The notes: generated by a model not told the origin, from the sequence alone. Positions 26,401 to 36,646 are shown, counted from the stretch's first letter. The stretch is DNA of 64,000 nucleotides from Pycnopodia helianthoides (GCA_032158295.1 CM063243.1:13980931-14044930), one strand, 5' to 3'. Numbers and translations are program-made.

Positions 26401-28057
26401 GTTGCGTACCAGACTCCCACTATACTGCGCTGCCTTTCACAATGGTGAATACATGGGCTGCTTTCTTGGGAAGTCTAAAACATTTACAAAACATGTCATT
26501 TTCGTTGCTGGGAGAGAAAAAAAAAAAGAAAAAAAAAAACCTACCTACTCTATTTTTTCTGGCCCGTTATGCCAACATAACATTTTCTTTTTTAGCCCTA
26601 AGCAGTGCCATGAAATTGGGCCCAGAGTTTGTGTTTACAGTTAGTCTAAGCTAGGACTAGCTACAATCTGCAATTATCAGAGCTATTGGTCATGTCCCAT
26701 CAGACGAGCATCAAGAGGATCTAGGGTAACAATTATAATCGCAACTAAGCTAGGCCAGATCCAAGTAGACAGTTTCAGCAGAGGCTATGACCAGGGCCCA
26801 ATTTCATAGAGCTGCTTAAAAGCAGAATATTGCTTAACAAGTGTCTGCTAAGCAGAAATGAGCAGGAACACCAGTCACAAATTGTACACGTGACGTGGTA
26901 GTTTGGCTGGTAACCTTACTCTGGTAAGCATAATTTTGTTGTGCTTAGCTACTTTTTTGTGCTTAAGCAGCTTTATGAAATTGGGCCCAGGCTGTAATGT
27001 CTCCCCATGATTCAGCATTGACATTTTCCATAATCCATGAAATAAATTCATTTTGATGAGTCTAGCATCCCGACCCTCACCTCAATTAGTTCTTGGTTCC
27101 TTTGTTTAGCCTGGCCCCAATGATGAGCCACTGATGCACTGAGTTCCTGAGTATCTCCGAGGCGTAACTCTGTCTGCTTCAATAGGGCCTCACGTTGTAC
27201 TAATCTCATTGTGTAGGACATAAGGTTTCGATTGGAAAAGAAAATAATAATATGTAAATGAGGGTTAATTAAGCAACAACACTGACAAAAGCGTCTGTGC
27301 TTGTGAGGTGCCGGAGGGGGGGGATACTCAACTTTGAGTATGAGGTTGAGTAGCCCAGGTTGGACTCCTCCGTTGCATCAGTGCAACGGATACTGACGTC
27401 CTACCAGGGCTAGACGTTGAGCAGAATCATGTATATGAGAGTATTTGAAGCTAAAGTTGTCTCGGTTTATCTTGACCCGTCTTGAAAATTGTAAATGAAT
27501 ACGAGCGAAATGAGTCCTGGATCAGACAGAGAACTGTTCCAAATAGGATACATGGATTGGAGGATGGTGAGAGAAAAAGTGGCAGAGACTTTGAATCAGT
27601 AACTTTTATTACCATGAGGCCGGGCCTGACTTATCTTAATTCTTATTCTTCAGTGTGTAATCATTAATTAATCACTGTTATGGACTTGGAGAGACAAATT
27701 TCCAAGTGAACTATTTCATTCTAAAAGTTTGATCAATGAATCATGTAGTGTCCGGTAGAGGTTAAAGTAAAAGGTATTTGGGTTTTTATTTTACCTCTAG
27801 GCTCTAAACACTAACAACAGTAACACAGTAACACTACACAATAGAGCAAGGACCAGCAGTAACAGTAACACTGATTTGACTTTAGTTTATATAGGAAGGT
27901 CCGTTTAAGTTTATAAATTAATTATAGTTCACTGAAGACAAATTAATTAAGTTAATCAAATCAGTGATATTGACATGCATGACTCTGCTAAAATCTAAAC
28001 TCACATTTCTTCATGCTTCTGATTCAGCTCAATTTCCTTTTGTAGCCACCGGTCCAT
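14386..28057 (-). CDS. Candidate small coiled-coil protein gene, three exons
   Basis: Exon 1 is 28057-28005 (MDRWLQKEIELNQKHEE, ending in AT before GTGAGT). Exon 2 is 27204-27081 (LVQREALLKQTELRLGD... to QRNQELIE, before GTGAGG). The last exon is 14484-14386, after a good acceptor (GTGTCCACAG), reading EQYWEMVEKETPKWKEEV and a lysine-rich tail to TGA. Phases are 2, 0 and stop, so the three join in frame into 91 residues, mostly heptad-like charged helix. The ATG is the first after an in-frame TAA. The exon 2 acceptor (ACACAATGAG) is weak. More exons could lie in the 12.6 kb intron. I do not recognise the family; size and composition would suit a small cytoplasmic or ciliary coiled-coil protein, but that is a guess. 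The gene is in tandem with ESF1, on the same strand. Confidence 0.55.
14590..15031. mobile_element. Diverged TIR-type repeat region with an internal hairpin
   Basis: It begins TTAAAGGTAGAGTCATAGAT, and an inverse relative ends ATCTATGATCCTACCTTTTAA near 53170. Shared blocks are CAGTGTCTACT, GAAAGTTTCA and AGCAAAAAAC. At 14830-14872, AAATCTGAGAAAC pairs with GTTTCTCAGATTT. It ends near AGACCTTTAA. The edges are approximate. The whole lies in the large intron of the coiled-coil gene. Confidence 0.6.
15032..16307. other. Intronic stretch, nothing recognised
   Basis: AT-rich sequence with poly-T runs (about 15121-15142, 16110-16122). No exon signal on either strand. Confidence 0.45.
16308..16696 (-). 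mobile_element. TTAA-flanked MITE, copy 1
   Basis: Terminal inverted repeats TTAAAGGAACATTACAGAAT and its complement lie at the edges, with TTAA on both sides. The interior matches the copies at 36590, 44364, 49598 and 52099 (GCTCAGTGAGCG, GGCCGATCGATCTCAAAC). Orientation is opposite to the 44364 and 49598 copies. Confidence 0.9.
16758..16888. repeat. Short degenerate tandem repeat
   Basis: Three imperfect units of about 55-60 bp, each with GAGGAACAAR, ATAAAR and CCCCTCC, the first two ending TTTCAGCTGG or TTCCAGCTGG. Confidence 0.7.
17150..17456 (-). mobile_element. tRNA-Leu-derived SINE
   Basis: Read on the minus strand it starts with a tRNA-like head (CGTGGCCGAGCGGATAAGAG, GACTCAAGCTC, GTGGGTTCGAGTCCC). 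The long variable arm and CAA anticodon position suit tRNA-Leu(CAA). A body follows: CCTTCGGATGGAATG, AGAAGGGGTTCGCCCGGTG and GTAAACCATTACATGGTGC. It matches the copy at 28767-29062. Confidence 0.88.
17651..17826 (-). mobile_element. tRNA-like TIR-family element, inverse copy
   Basis: The tRNA-like module is on the minus strand, followed outward by GGCGGTCTCC and ATTCGGGGTGCC. The right edge, CAGTCAGTTTCCCTTGTGG to CTTGACATT, is identical and in the same plus orientation as the tail of the 12441-12643 unit. The module is thus inverted relative to that terminal sequence, as expected if the sequence is a terminal inverted repeat. Confidence 0.75.
17827..19961. other. Intronic stretch with a small TIR element, otherwise nothing recognised
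   Basis: At 17919-17968 there is a CCCCTCC-rich run. TTGATTGGTKGRACRCGYGTCA-like blocks occur at about 18013-18036 and 18337-18362. The rest is AT-rich with no exon signal. Confidence 0.45.
18123..18258. mobile_element. Short MITE, 136 bp
   Basis: GTGCCTTTGATGATACAAGC at the left edge and GCTTGTATTATCAAAGGCAC at the right are inverted repeats with one or two mismatches. Confidence 0.85.
19962..20107. mobile_element. Foldback element, ATTTCACAAAGCACTAAG family
   Basis: ATTTCACAAAGCACTAAGAT on the left mirrors CTTAGTGCTTTGTGAAAT on the right. Relatives are at 33354 and, more distantly, 29068 and 32345. Confidence 0.85.
20108..20335 (-). mobile_element. tRNA-Leu-derived SINE, truncated
   Basis: On the minus strand the head GTGGGTTCGAATTCCGG and the CAGAG/CTGATCAGCAG variable arm are clear. 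The body keeps only the CATCCGAAGRACRAAGCAAT part. It directly abuts the foldback element on the left and contains a poly-G run. Confidence 0.8.
20336..21321. other. Intronic stretch with a MITE end, otherwise nothing recognised
   Basis: 20460-20600 resembles the 14.9 kb repeat (ACTATGTTACTTCAGAGGGA, ATCAACAGCT, AGTGCCTTTAA). A short frame at 20860-20990 (MKPNDPQKQLEAKAHKGDIP) is coding-like in composition but has no splice context. Confidence 0.45.
21322..21455. mobile_element. Foldback element, GACTTCGGCTATGG family
   Basis: GACTTCGGCTATGGATGTTG on the left pairs imperfectly with CAGCCATAGCCAACACTGAA on the right, with GTATCCAAAT/GTGTCCAAATAC at the edges. A diverged relative is at 41942-42048. 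Confidence 0.75.
21570..21905 (+). mobile_element. tRNA-Leu-type SINE, diverged
   Basis: The head has GTCAGCAGCAGAGTGTGG and GGTTCGAATTCC, then GACACTTGTGCCCTTGAGCA and CACTTAACCATAATTG, as in the other copies. The 3' part differs, giving a distinct tail. Confidence 0.75.
21906..23153. other. Intronic stretch, nothing recognised
   Basis: No exon signals. Poly-T at about 22051-22062 and poly-G at about 22660-22668. Confidence 0.45.
23154..23303. repeat. Direct duplication of about 75 bp
   Basis: AATTTGTCATCCTAAGTGGG, GGGGTAATCATGTACAACAG and AGAACAATACATGGAATA occur twice in the same order with only small changes. Confidence 0.92.
23617..23765. repeat. Four-unit tandem repeat of about 42-46 bp
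   Basis: Units hold TATTGTACTTTGTGGCAGTC and TGTGGTTGCATGGAA, with length variation between units. Confidence 0.88.
24050..24260. repeat. Degenerate ATCATCAAGTAAGAT repeat
   Basis: About ten irregularly spaced copies of TCATCAAGTAARAT-like words. Confidence 0.85.
24261..26793. other. Intronic stretch, nothing recognised
   Basis: No exon signal I could support. An A-rich run lies at 26517-26539 and the rest is unique AT-rich sequence. Confidence 0.4.
26794..26988. mobile_element. Foldback element, GGGCCCAATTTCATA family
   Basis: Perfect outer arms GGGCCCAATTTCAT / ATGAAATTGGGCCC, then GCTGCTTAA / TTAAGCAGC. The interior closely matches 40292-40477 (GCTGGTAACCTTA, CTGGTAAGCATAATTTTG). Confidence 0.92.
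27345..27420. repeat. Interspersed repeat with an internal hairpin, inverse copy at 47833-47915
   Basis: CCCAGGTTGGACTCCTCC, GTTGCATCAGTGCAACGG and TACTGACGTCCTACCAGGGC also occur, reversed, at 47833-47915. GTTGCATCAGTGCAAC is itself a small hairpin. Confidence 0.8.
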
Positions 28058-28766
28058 CTTTTGCAATATCTTCTTGATTGTGAGCAAAATGTCAATTTAC
28101 CTTCTCAGTGATCGGAATGTCTCGAGAATTGATCACAACACACATTATTTACAAACTAGAAGATCGGCAACTCTAGAGGGCGGCATAATGGCAAAATAGC
28201 GCCACCATGCGTTCATTTCCAGCCAACTTAACTTCAAGAAATAAAGTCTGCGGCTGTTGCATGCTGAGGGTATTGTTGCCAAGGAACCTAGTCGCATCAT
28301 CACTAGGAACGCACCACCAAGAATGCACCCGTATCATTTAAAGCTGAATGATAACTATTCAAAAAAACTACAGAAAACACACAAAAAAACTCTGCAATCC
28401 TCTTGAAATTAAATCAAACTATTTTTTGACAACTAAACTTCTTTTGTTTCCCCAATATTTGGGAGGTTTAGTCAGTAAATTTGAACTGTGCCCATCCCAA
28501 ATGAAACGTCCCTTGAAAGACAAAGCTGGCCAGACTACATGATGGAAAAGGGCCATACACTTGTTAGCAAAATAGGGCTCCTTTTTTCAGGGCCCCAGGT
28601 ATACCCAAAATGCTCCAGGTTGAAAGACAAAACATTTGACAAGACAATGACCTCAATACAATTTTGAATATAGTGGTATGTAATTTAATTCTTCACATAA
28701 AAATATACAACATTCACCGAGTTGAGTTATGCTCATATTTTGTGTAACTTGTAATTCATAAAATGA
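28058..28766. other. Upstream region of the coiled-coil gene
   Basis: Holds the presumed 5' UTR and promoter. GC is raised around 28150-28320, with CGGCATAATGGCAAAATAGC. No TATA box was clear. The rest is unique AT-rich sequence. Confidence 0.35.
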
Positions 28767-29062
28767 ATCGTGGCCGAGCCGATAAGAACACTGGACTCAA
28801 GCTCTGGTGTTTCTGATCAGCAGAGTGTGGGTTCGAGTCCCGGTCGTGACACTTGTGTCCTTAAGCAAGACACTTGACCATTATTGCTGCGTCCTTCGGA
28901 TGGGACGTAAAGCCGTAGGTCCCGTGTGTTGTGTAATGCACGTAAAAGAACCCAGTTACACTTATCGTAAAGAGAAGGGGTTTGCCCCGGTGTTCCTGGT
29001 TTGATCCGCAGCATATTGCGCCAAAGCACCTTGTAAACCAATACATGGTGCTATCTATATAA
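28767..29062 (+). mobile_element. tRNA-Leu-derived SINE, near full length
   Basis: The head is TCGTGGCCGAGCCGATAAGA, GGACTCAAGCTCTGG, GTGGGTTCGAGTCCCGG. Next comes GACACTTGTGTCCTTAAGCA and the body CCTTCGGATGGGACGTAAAG, AGAAGGGGTTTGCCCCGGTG. It ends near CTTGTAAACCAATACATGG. This is the best-preserved copy here. Confidence 0.92.
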
Positions 29063-29067
29063 AGAAA

Positions 29068-29240
29068 CAGCCGTCGATTTCACCAAACTCTTCCTAACTT
29101 AGGATTAATCTTAGGACTTAGGACAAGTTAAGTTCCGTATCCATAGACGTTAGGACGCATTGAACCCATCCTAAAATAGGACGAGTTACTCATCCTAACT
29201 CGAGATAGGATTAATCCTAGCGCTTCGTGAAATCGGCTGC
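29068..29240. mobile_element. Foldback element, GATTTCAC edges
   Basis: The edges GCCGTCGATTTCAC and GTGAAATCGGCTGC are inverted. AGGATTAATCTTAGG / GAGATAGGATTAATCCTAG and CCTAACT words pair inside. It sits between the SINE and the 3' end of ESF1. Confidence 0.82.
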
Positions 29241-29563
29241 AGGTCTCATACTTCAAAACGTAGCTCTGCGTACCTTGCAGGAAAAAATACTGAGCGCTTT
29301 GAGATGCCAATTGGTGTGATAAAGCGCTATATATGAACTCAGTATTAGTATAATTATTAATCAGCTTTTCATTTTCTATGTAAATTACTCTGATTGTGGT
29401 GTTCATCTGCAAGAATCATCTGTTGGCTCCAGTGATTGCAACTGTTCAAAGAAGAATTACTACTCTGCATTTACTAGGCACTGGGTGTGGCTCTAGAATG
29501 TGGCTCGGGCCGTCGGGCGTGGTCCACATACGTTAAATACCAACTGTCTTTATATTCAAATTT
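29241..29563. other. ESF1 3' flank
   Basis: Includes the start of the ESF1 3' UTR. No canonical AATAAA was seen close to the stop on the minus strand; an AATATA variant sits right after it. Confidence 0.4.
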
Positions 29564-32500
29564 TCAGCGGACTTTCTGACGTTTTAACTTCTGTGCCTGG
29601 AACTGGTTTGTTTTATTCTTTACAGACTTGACTAGCATTGAAAGTTCCGCCCCTCTACTACCATGCGTTGAGACCCCACTATCGGGTGTAGCTTTGGGCG
29701 TGGCGTTGGGTACTGTCTTTGATGCAACTGTAGGGTCCTTCATTGCAGTGTCCGCTCTTCTCTGCTCTGCCTCTTCCCGCTGGACCCGTCGCTCAACCAG
29801 GAGGGCGTCTGTCGCTTTGGTCTTCTTGAACTGCGGATCAGACGGATCCATGGCGTATAGGTGGGATGTGAACATCGCCTGGAAGCGCCGATCCTTCACA
29901 TCGATCTCAAAATCATCCTCGTACTTTGTGGTCTCTTCCTGTGTGGGTTTCCTCTTTTTCTTCCTCTTCATCTTCTTGCCTTGGCTCTTCTCATTATCCA
30001 TGATGGCCTTCAGGTTGAAGTGTTTCTTGCCGTCGTCGTCGTCCATGAACAGCAGTTCAAGCTCGACTGAAAGATTAATTCAACAAGAATAGCAATATTA
30101 TATGAAACCAAACAATTTCACAAAACATTCTCAGCGCAAGATATTTAAGGTGAATTTCGTCCCGTTAAGGGACATTCAAACAAGCTGTTTGTGCAAAGAT
30201 TCGGTTGTAGACGAGTGATAGTAGAGAAGTTGTTGGTTTGTACAAATTTAAATCCCCTATTAGCTTCATGTATAAATAACTGACCTTACCCATCAGAATA
30301 TATCTCACATTATACACTAATGAAATGCTCGTCTACAAAATCCCTTGGATGTAACACACCAAGAGTGTCAGGAAAACCTCTGCCACGTCTCAATTAAACA
30401 TGGAACTACAGTAAGTGGTTGGACTGTAAGATTTGCAACAACACAAAAGTAGGTTCAAATCCCACATTGGACTTTCATGGCATGATAGAAAGATGCCCAA
30501 TGCATTATGAATAATACACTGGAAACAAAGGCCCTGACAAAATGGTACAATGTGGAAAGCGTCCTCTGTAGTTGGTGTTTGACCAGCCTAGGCTGGTGCC
30601 CCCCCCCCCCATGTAATTTATTATCTCAATGATTGCACAGGGATACAGGGTTTCCAACTATCTCCTACCTGCTTCTGTTTGATCCTCTCTCGTTCTTCGT
30701 CATCAACCTCTGCCTCTTGTTTCTTGCCTTTCATCTTCTTACTTTTCTTCTTGATACCTTGAAAGAAAACGAGCAGCTTGTGTTTAACAGACTGAGCTGT
30801 AAGCATTCTGCCAGGAATTCTTCTCAATCAAGGAAGAGAAAATCAAAAGCCTGAGCTGGCATAATGGTTGAGCTACCCAAGGAATTAGCAATTCATCTGA
30901 ACTCAATGAAAAAACAGTAATTGCATCAATGCAACAGGATCGTAAATTGACAACAAGGAAACACAAGCAAGTGGTAACCCAGTTTAAAGTGTTCTTCTTG
31001 CACGATTGGTGGCTCAAGAGAGCTACAAAGGGCTAGGTGGAAGACCAACACTGGAACTTACCTTCGACCCCATCTCCTCTCAATGCATCTTTGAAAATGA
31101 ATCATTCAGGTCTACTCCGAGGGGAAGCTCATCATCACTAAAGGCGGCATCCGAGTGCTCCTTAGCTTCATTCAACTGCTGAAAAAACACACAAGCATAA
31201 GCAATACAGCTTCAAACTGAAGTTTTTCCTTCTGCAAAGAACGAATATATATTCTTGGTTGTTTTTTCACAACAATATGCACAACTTTCTTTTCTAACCT
31301 GCTTCTTCAGCCCCTTATGTTTCTTTTTCTTCTCCTTCTTCTTCTCAAGAAAGTTCTCCCAAGGTGTGGACTCTGAGGGCTTTTCAGATTTCTTCTTCAC
31401 AAGCTCCTCAGTCGCATCTTTTAAGCCTGTCGTTGCACAAAAACACAAAATTTCGAATTCCAATAGCGTTCACATTTTGGGCAATTACCTTAAACAATAT
31501 AATTGTCACCTAGTTTTGGTCTCGTTCTTTCCTTTTCTCACAAAGATGTAAAACAACAAAAAATGTTTGCAGAGGGACTGGACGACAAGTAAGGCGGGTG
31601 GTTTCAATATTTTGTCACATCAGCTATGCAGAAATAACCATGCTTACATCTCACTTATTTTACACATCGTTTGCATAGCTATGCTAATAACCTGAACAGG
31701 GTTCAATCTGGTGTGCACCTAATTTGCATGGATATGCTAACAATCTTACCCGGTTCCCATGTGATCTCCATCTCCATTTGTTTATCCCTATTTGTCTGCT
31801 GCTGACCCTTGTCAACCTCTTTCAGGAGGGCCCGGTATTTAGCGATCTGCTGATCTTCACTCAAGGGTGTTTTGACGTGCTCTTTTGTCTCCCGGTTTTG
31901 TTCTTGTTCTTTCCTTTCCTCAAAATTGATCTCCCACTGATCTGCGAGGTTACATTGAAAGGGACGACAGAGATTTGGTTAGTTTGGTTCAGACTTTCAT
32001 CACGCTGTGTACAACTTAAATCCGATTCCAGCCGCAAGAAAACAAAGTCATTGGTCAGACCCTTAACACTCTTTTTTTAATGAAATAAAACAATTTTTCA
32101 TATCTTCCTGTCAAGGCATCCAGGAACAAGTTTATCCCTTATTTTGTTGTCACGTGCATCTAAGATACTAACTGGGGACAGCACTTAAGATATTTACCGG
32201 AAATCTTGCACTAAAAGATTTCAAGGTCGACCGTTGCCCCAGGGCCCAGTGTCAGAAGTGATCACTTTTGCCACAGTAAAGTCTTTGTAATAGCGTACAA
32301 AGGCCACAAAACAACAAAAACCAATGGACAAGGCATTGTCCTGTCAGGCTAGAAGCCAAGACTGATCTCAAGATGTGTTTCACTCTTAAGTGTGATGTCA
32401 CAATACAGATCACTCTGTTGATATTGGAAACTTGTTTTAAGATGAATCTTAGTGTTTAGTGAAAATCGAGCCCTGGTCATCCCCCATCCTGCCACTCCCC

Positions 32501-35453
32501 CCACCCTCTTATCTCTTACCACCCTCCTCATCGTTGTCATCGCTGGAGGATGCCAAGAAGGCGCTGACATCCATCTCCTCGATGGTCTTCTTCTTGAAGG
32601 CCTCGGCTGTCTTGACTGTCCGGTGATGGTTAGTCTCATCCCATGTCAGCTCCACCCTGGACTGATGCAACGCCGCGGTGCGGAACTCCATGGGCTTGTA
32701 CAGGGAGGCATCTGGCATGTCTGTCGCAGCATCCTTTGGCTCCTTCTCAAAGGTCACATCGTCTGGAATAAATCTTCAGTCCAAGACAACAACTTAGACA
32801 ACACTGAGAAAAGGATCTTTTACCAAGGAAATTGAAAAACTTATCATTTATTAAATTGCAATGCTCCATCCAACCCCTCTCATTGTCTTTGAAAGAGAAC
32901 TGACGAAAGATTTTATGCAAATTCATGGCATTGGGTTTACTGCAAAATAACATACACTAAACCTCTCCCACACAAAATGGTGCCATGATACAAGATTGGT
33001 TCCTTGATCACGGATGGTATTACAATCATACCAGCAAACAGGGACTCCAAACAATTATGGCTACGGCATGATTGCTTACCTGAGGTCCAGTCTGGTTGAG
33101 CTACTCAGATACTCCATTCCATCGCAGTGCTGGTACACTGCAGAGGCCGTTGCCACACTGTCGCACTCGATCACAGCAAAGTAGTACCTCAACCTGAAAA
33201 ATAAATAATGCATTCATGAGCTCATCTTGAGGATGGGAAAAGGGACACAACAAAATCCTCACTTGTTTTCTCAAACATCGCATCTAGGTTGTGTTTTAGC
33301 GGCCATCATAACAAATGAGGTTCAATTTGTGACTTAAAAGTGTGCAAAAATGGCTTGATTTCACAAAGCACAGACTTTTCACAAAGCACAGACACCATAG
33401 TGATTTGTATCGTGACTTAACACTTTGCTTAGCAATTAAGATTGATAAACATCTTAAGATCAGTCTTAGCTCTTTATGAAATTGAGCCCTGCATCCAGAA
33501 GACACCCCTTTTGTTCAGAAGACCTCCAAAAATGATTTCTGCACTACCGGTACTTTGTTACAAACTAGGTCAATTAAAATATATGCTTTCTAATTAATTA
33601 TTATTTTAATTTCAACCCATACTCACCTCTGCAACTGATACTTCCTAAGCTTCATTTGAAGCTTATGATCGTCCTCTGTAGAGGCGTCCACATCTCCATT
33701 CTCCGTCTCTGTAAACTCCAACGGACCCTTAGCATCTTCTTGTCTCATCTTCTCCAAGCCAAAGTCAGATGGACATATCTTGAGAAAAAGAATGCAGATT
33801 TGAAAATTCATTCTTGTATGGGTAAGTCGTTTTTTTCTCGAGCAAACAGCTCCGATTGTTTTGGGGTTAATATCCGATCATGAAAATGAGAAGAGGCATA
33901 ACAAGAACCAGAACACCATACCCCTCTCCCCCCAGAACCCTTGCCCCCCCCCCCCCCCGGGGCCTAAAACAAATCCACAAACGAATGGTTATATACATTA
34001 AATAACCCCCACCCCCCAATCATGTTTTCCCCACGCTTGCCTCCCCCCTCCCCAACGAGAATGTCTTGTTACGCCACCGACAATGAGGTTAATAAAAACT
34101 GTACCTTGACTGAGTGCACCACACCCCCGGTCGGCTTAAATGAATTAAACAACACAAGCAGATCACTGGCAGTCACTCGATCCCAATCCATGTTGCACAG
34201 GGCCAAACGTGAAGACTCGTCGCTGCTCCGCAGGGCGTCTTTGTCCAGCTCGCCCCACTTGACTTCCGCCTCGCTGCCCTCCCCGTCGCTGCCGCTGCTT
34301 CCGTAGTCCGAATCGGAGTCCGAGTCCGAGGAGCTGTCTCGGTTGCCTTGACCCCTGGCAAGATCCATGGCTTGGGGGACTGAGTACTCTTTATGATTGC
34401 TCGGAAGACGTCCAGAAGGACCATCCGTGTCCGAGTCACTGGTATCTTCATCATGATCACTGCTATCCCCTGAAAATTTGTAATTTTTTTATGAATAAAA
34501 CTTAGTTTCTAAACTTATCCTGCTGATTAAAGACACATTTAAATAAAAAATGCTTCAATTACATTATTGTTGCATCTTATCCAGTTCAAAGTGAAAGCTC
34601 ATTTTTTAATGGCATTTAAAGTTGACTTTAAATACTTTGGATTTACATTTTAAAGTAAAAAATCCAAACCTGACAACAAATTAAATCAAACAATAAGCAT
34701 CATTCCACTTCTTACTCTCGCAGTTAAAATGAATGCTTTTTTACACACTAGTAGAGAGATGGGCAAGCGTTAGTGTTTAGATGTGCAACAAATCCGACCC
34801 TCAAAAATAGTTGTTTATTGTTGATATTTCGGATAAACATGTGAGATAATGCTCTGAAACAATGCCACCTCTGAATTTCACTTATTGCATAAATCATTGT
34901 CTATCAGGGTAAGATACCACTTTCACATTCAGTCATAATGAATGAAAAAGTGGCCGTTGGATTTTACATTTTTTGTCCTCCTGTCCTCGCGAAACGTACC
35001 TGTAGCATCTCCTACAGCAGGTGGTCTTGGAGAAGGTGCTTTCCTTTCCTGAAGAGTCACTCTTTCATTTTTTCTCTTCGTCTTCCTCTTCATTAGTTCC
35101 TCCTTGAGTTTTTGTTTACCGGACAGTCTTTTCTTTGATTTCTGCAAACTCTGTCGGACTCCGGGTTCAACCTCAGGTGATGATGATTCCGCATCTTTAG
35201 CATCTTGTCCAGCCTCCTCATCCTCGGAGTCGGAGGAGCTTGACAAATCATAAAACCTACGCAAGTTCTCGTCCGATGTCAGTCGAACGGGCCGCCCTCT
35301 CTTGTCCACGCTGTACTTGAGTTTGAAGCTTTTGTCCTTGAACATACCATGGAAACGCTCGTCTATTTTGACCTTGCGGTCATTTTGGGAGATCTTCCTA
35401 AATCGAGGGTCGTGCGTAATCACAGAAAAGCGATCGTCTGTTTCTGTATCCAT
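29564..35453 (-). CDS. ESF1: ESF1 homolog, nucleolar pre-rRNA processing protein (10 coding exons)
   Basis: ESF1 works in the nucleolus in early 40S subunit assembly and 18S rRNA processing (known from yeast Esf1 and human ESF1). Coding exons, in transcript order: 35453-35000, 34469-34105, 33778-33627, 33193-33080, 32773-32520, 31941-31750, 31426-31299, 31178-31062, 30757-30669, 30061-29564. Every junction is GT-AG and the phases chain, except that exon 8 is one base short. With that base the product would be about 787 residues; human ESF1 is about 850. Residues 15-38 carry the conserved N-terminal DPRFRKI...ERFHGMF block. Acidic serine tracts follow. An RRM-like domain spans about 238-370 ([40 protein letters not shown]). 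A KKK-rich coiled region comes next, and a NUC153 motif lies at about 676-706 ([20 protein letters not shown]). The start ATG is followed directly by the conserved N-terminus. Identification is from recalled family motifs; no search was run. Confidence 0.95.
31062..31178 (-). CDS. ESF1: ESF1 exon 8, with a one-base deletion and premature stop
   Basis: Splice sites are intact (cag at the 5' side, GAAG|GTAAGTT at the 3' side). In the incoming phase the exon reads [20 protein letters not shown], then [12 protein letters not shown], then TGA. The family continues past DLND with a hydrophobic residue and an acidic/basic stretch. The +1 frame gives [12 protein letters not shown], and that frame splices in phase into exon 9 ([10 protein letters not shown]). 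The exon is 117 bases where 118 are needed. The gap falls at a short T run on the coding strand (A run at 31094-31097). All flanking exons are intact, so a homopolymer assembly error or a rare null allele is more likely than gene decay. Confidence 0.85.
33354..33489. mobile_element. Foldback element in an ESF1 intron
   Basis: GATTTCACAAAGCACAGA on the left and CTCTTTATGAAATTGAGCCC on the right, with CACTTTGCTTAGCAATTAAG inside. It is the same family as 19962-20107. A partial relative is at about 32345-32475 in another ESF1 intron. Confidence 0.75.
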
Positions 35454-36110
35454 CGTAGTAGTTCTGTCCTGTACTGTAATGTAGTGGGAACATGATGGTA
35501 AAGACTACATAAATATTTACAAACTATCACTCACTGATTAGAACTTCTCATCAACCACTCAACTAAAGTTCTCAAAAATATTATTCATCATTAGACTAAG
35601 TGTCTAAATCACAGGTATGTTACATTGTGTGTCAAACATACTGGTTGAATGACTATGTCTTCATTTGACACCACTGACTGACCTGACTGAGTGAATACTG
35701 AGTCTGAGTAATTCTACCTCCATCTGTTCATGGTGATGGTCTGATGGTCTGCTCTATGGTCTGAGTGAGTGTCTACGGCGGACTCAACCAACTCAAAAAC
35801 AACTCATTTCTTTCATCAGTGACAGTGACTGACTGTTGTGAGTGATCCAACAATAGCCCTAATATTATTATCATGAACAAAACAAGATGAATATAATGTA
35901 CTTACATTATTTACTATGGTCTTTTCGTATAGTTAACGAGTAACGATCAATTACCACACACAAGCAAGCTCTCCTACTAATTCTACCTCCATGCTCCTAC
36001 TTACAAAAATCGACACGATAGCTACAGCGTAAGCGTTAGTAATAGTGGTGGATGGAAAACGTGCAAATCTAGTATCTTCGACACCGTTAATTGTAAACGG
36101 CGCCCTCTTT
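35454..36110 (-). promoter_or_regulatory. Probable ESF1 5' UTR intron, leader exon and promoter region
   Basis: Fifteen bases upstream of the ATG there is an acceptor-like TTACAGTACAG ending at 35469. This suggests that the first coding exon starts at 35468 and follows a 5' UTR intron. A donor-like GTAAGTA lies at 36004-35998, so a short non-coding leader exon could end at 36005, with the start of transcription a little further upstream. The presumed intron is full of imperfect ACTGA/GAGT-type short repeats (35640-35830). The leader exon and TSS are inference; no TATA box or initiator was clear. Confidence 0.35.
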
Positions 36111-36646
36111 CAAATCGAATGCGTCTTTAAATAGACTGGCAAAAGTCGATTGGTGTAGAATAATTGCAATCGTTAGCAGCGAATAATCGCCATACATAAC
36201 AAAACAAACATGCCTTGGTATAAAAGCTTTACACAGCACTTCACCTGCAATTAAAAAGTTACTCCAATAAAATAAACAAAAACAACAATTGTTCATCCAT
36301 TATGTTTCGCCATTTTCTTGAAAACATGCACCCTTTGAACTTTTCCAATGTATAGCGGAGAAACATTGCTCTATGCATAATAACAACAGCACTCCTTATT
36401 TTGTGATCAAGAGTTGGGGCTTATGGTGCATTATACTAACTTTTTTCTGAATAACCACTTACTCAGCGGCCGACCGGGTTACTATGTCCCTAAGTTCTGC
36501 CGTTAGCAGTGTCTTTGCCCGTTCATACACGATCTTCGCCTACACACGAACTTCTTTGGGCCTAGTGTGACATCACTTATTTATGCTAATTAAAGGAACA
36601 TTACAGAATTGGTTTTTGCTAACAAAACAGTTGCTGGCAGTGTAAG

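Noticed and set aside
28767..28860. Apparent tRNA-Leu gene
   Set aside because: The head is diverged and followed by a conserved SINE body in several copies.
29628..30092. 154-residue plus-strand frame
   Set aside because: It is the complement of the last ESF1 exon.
32452..32835. 127-residue plus-strand frame
   Set aside because: It is the complement of ESF1 exon 5 and its introns. The minus frame matches the family.
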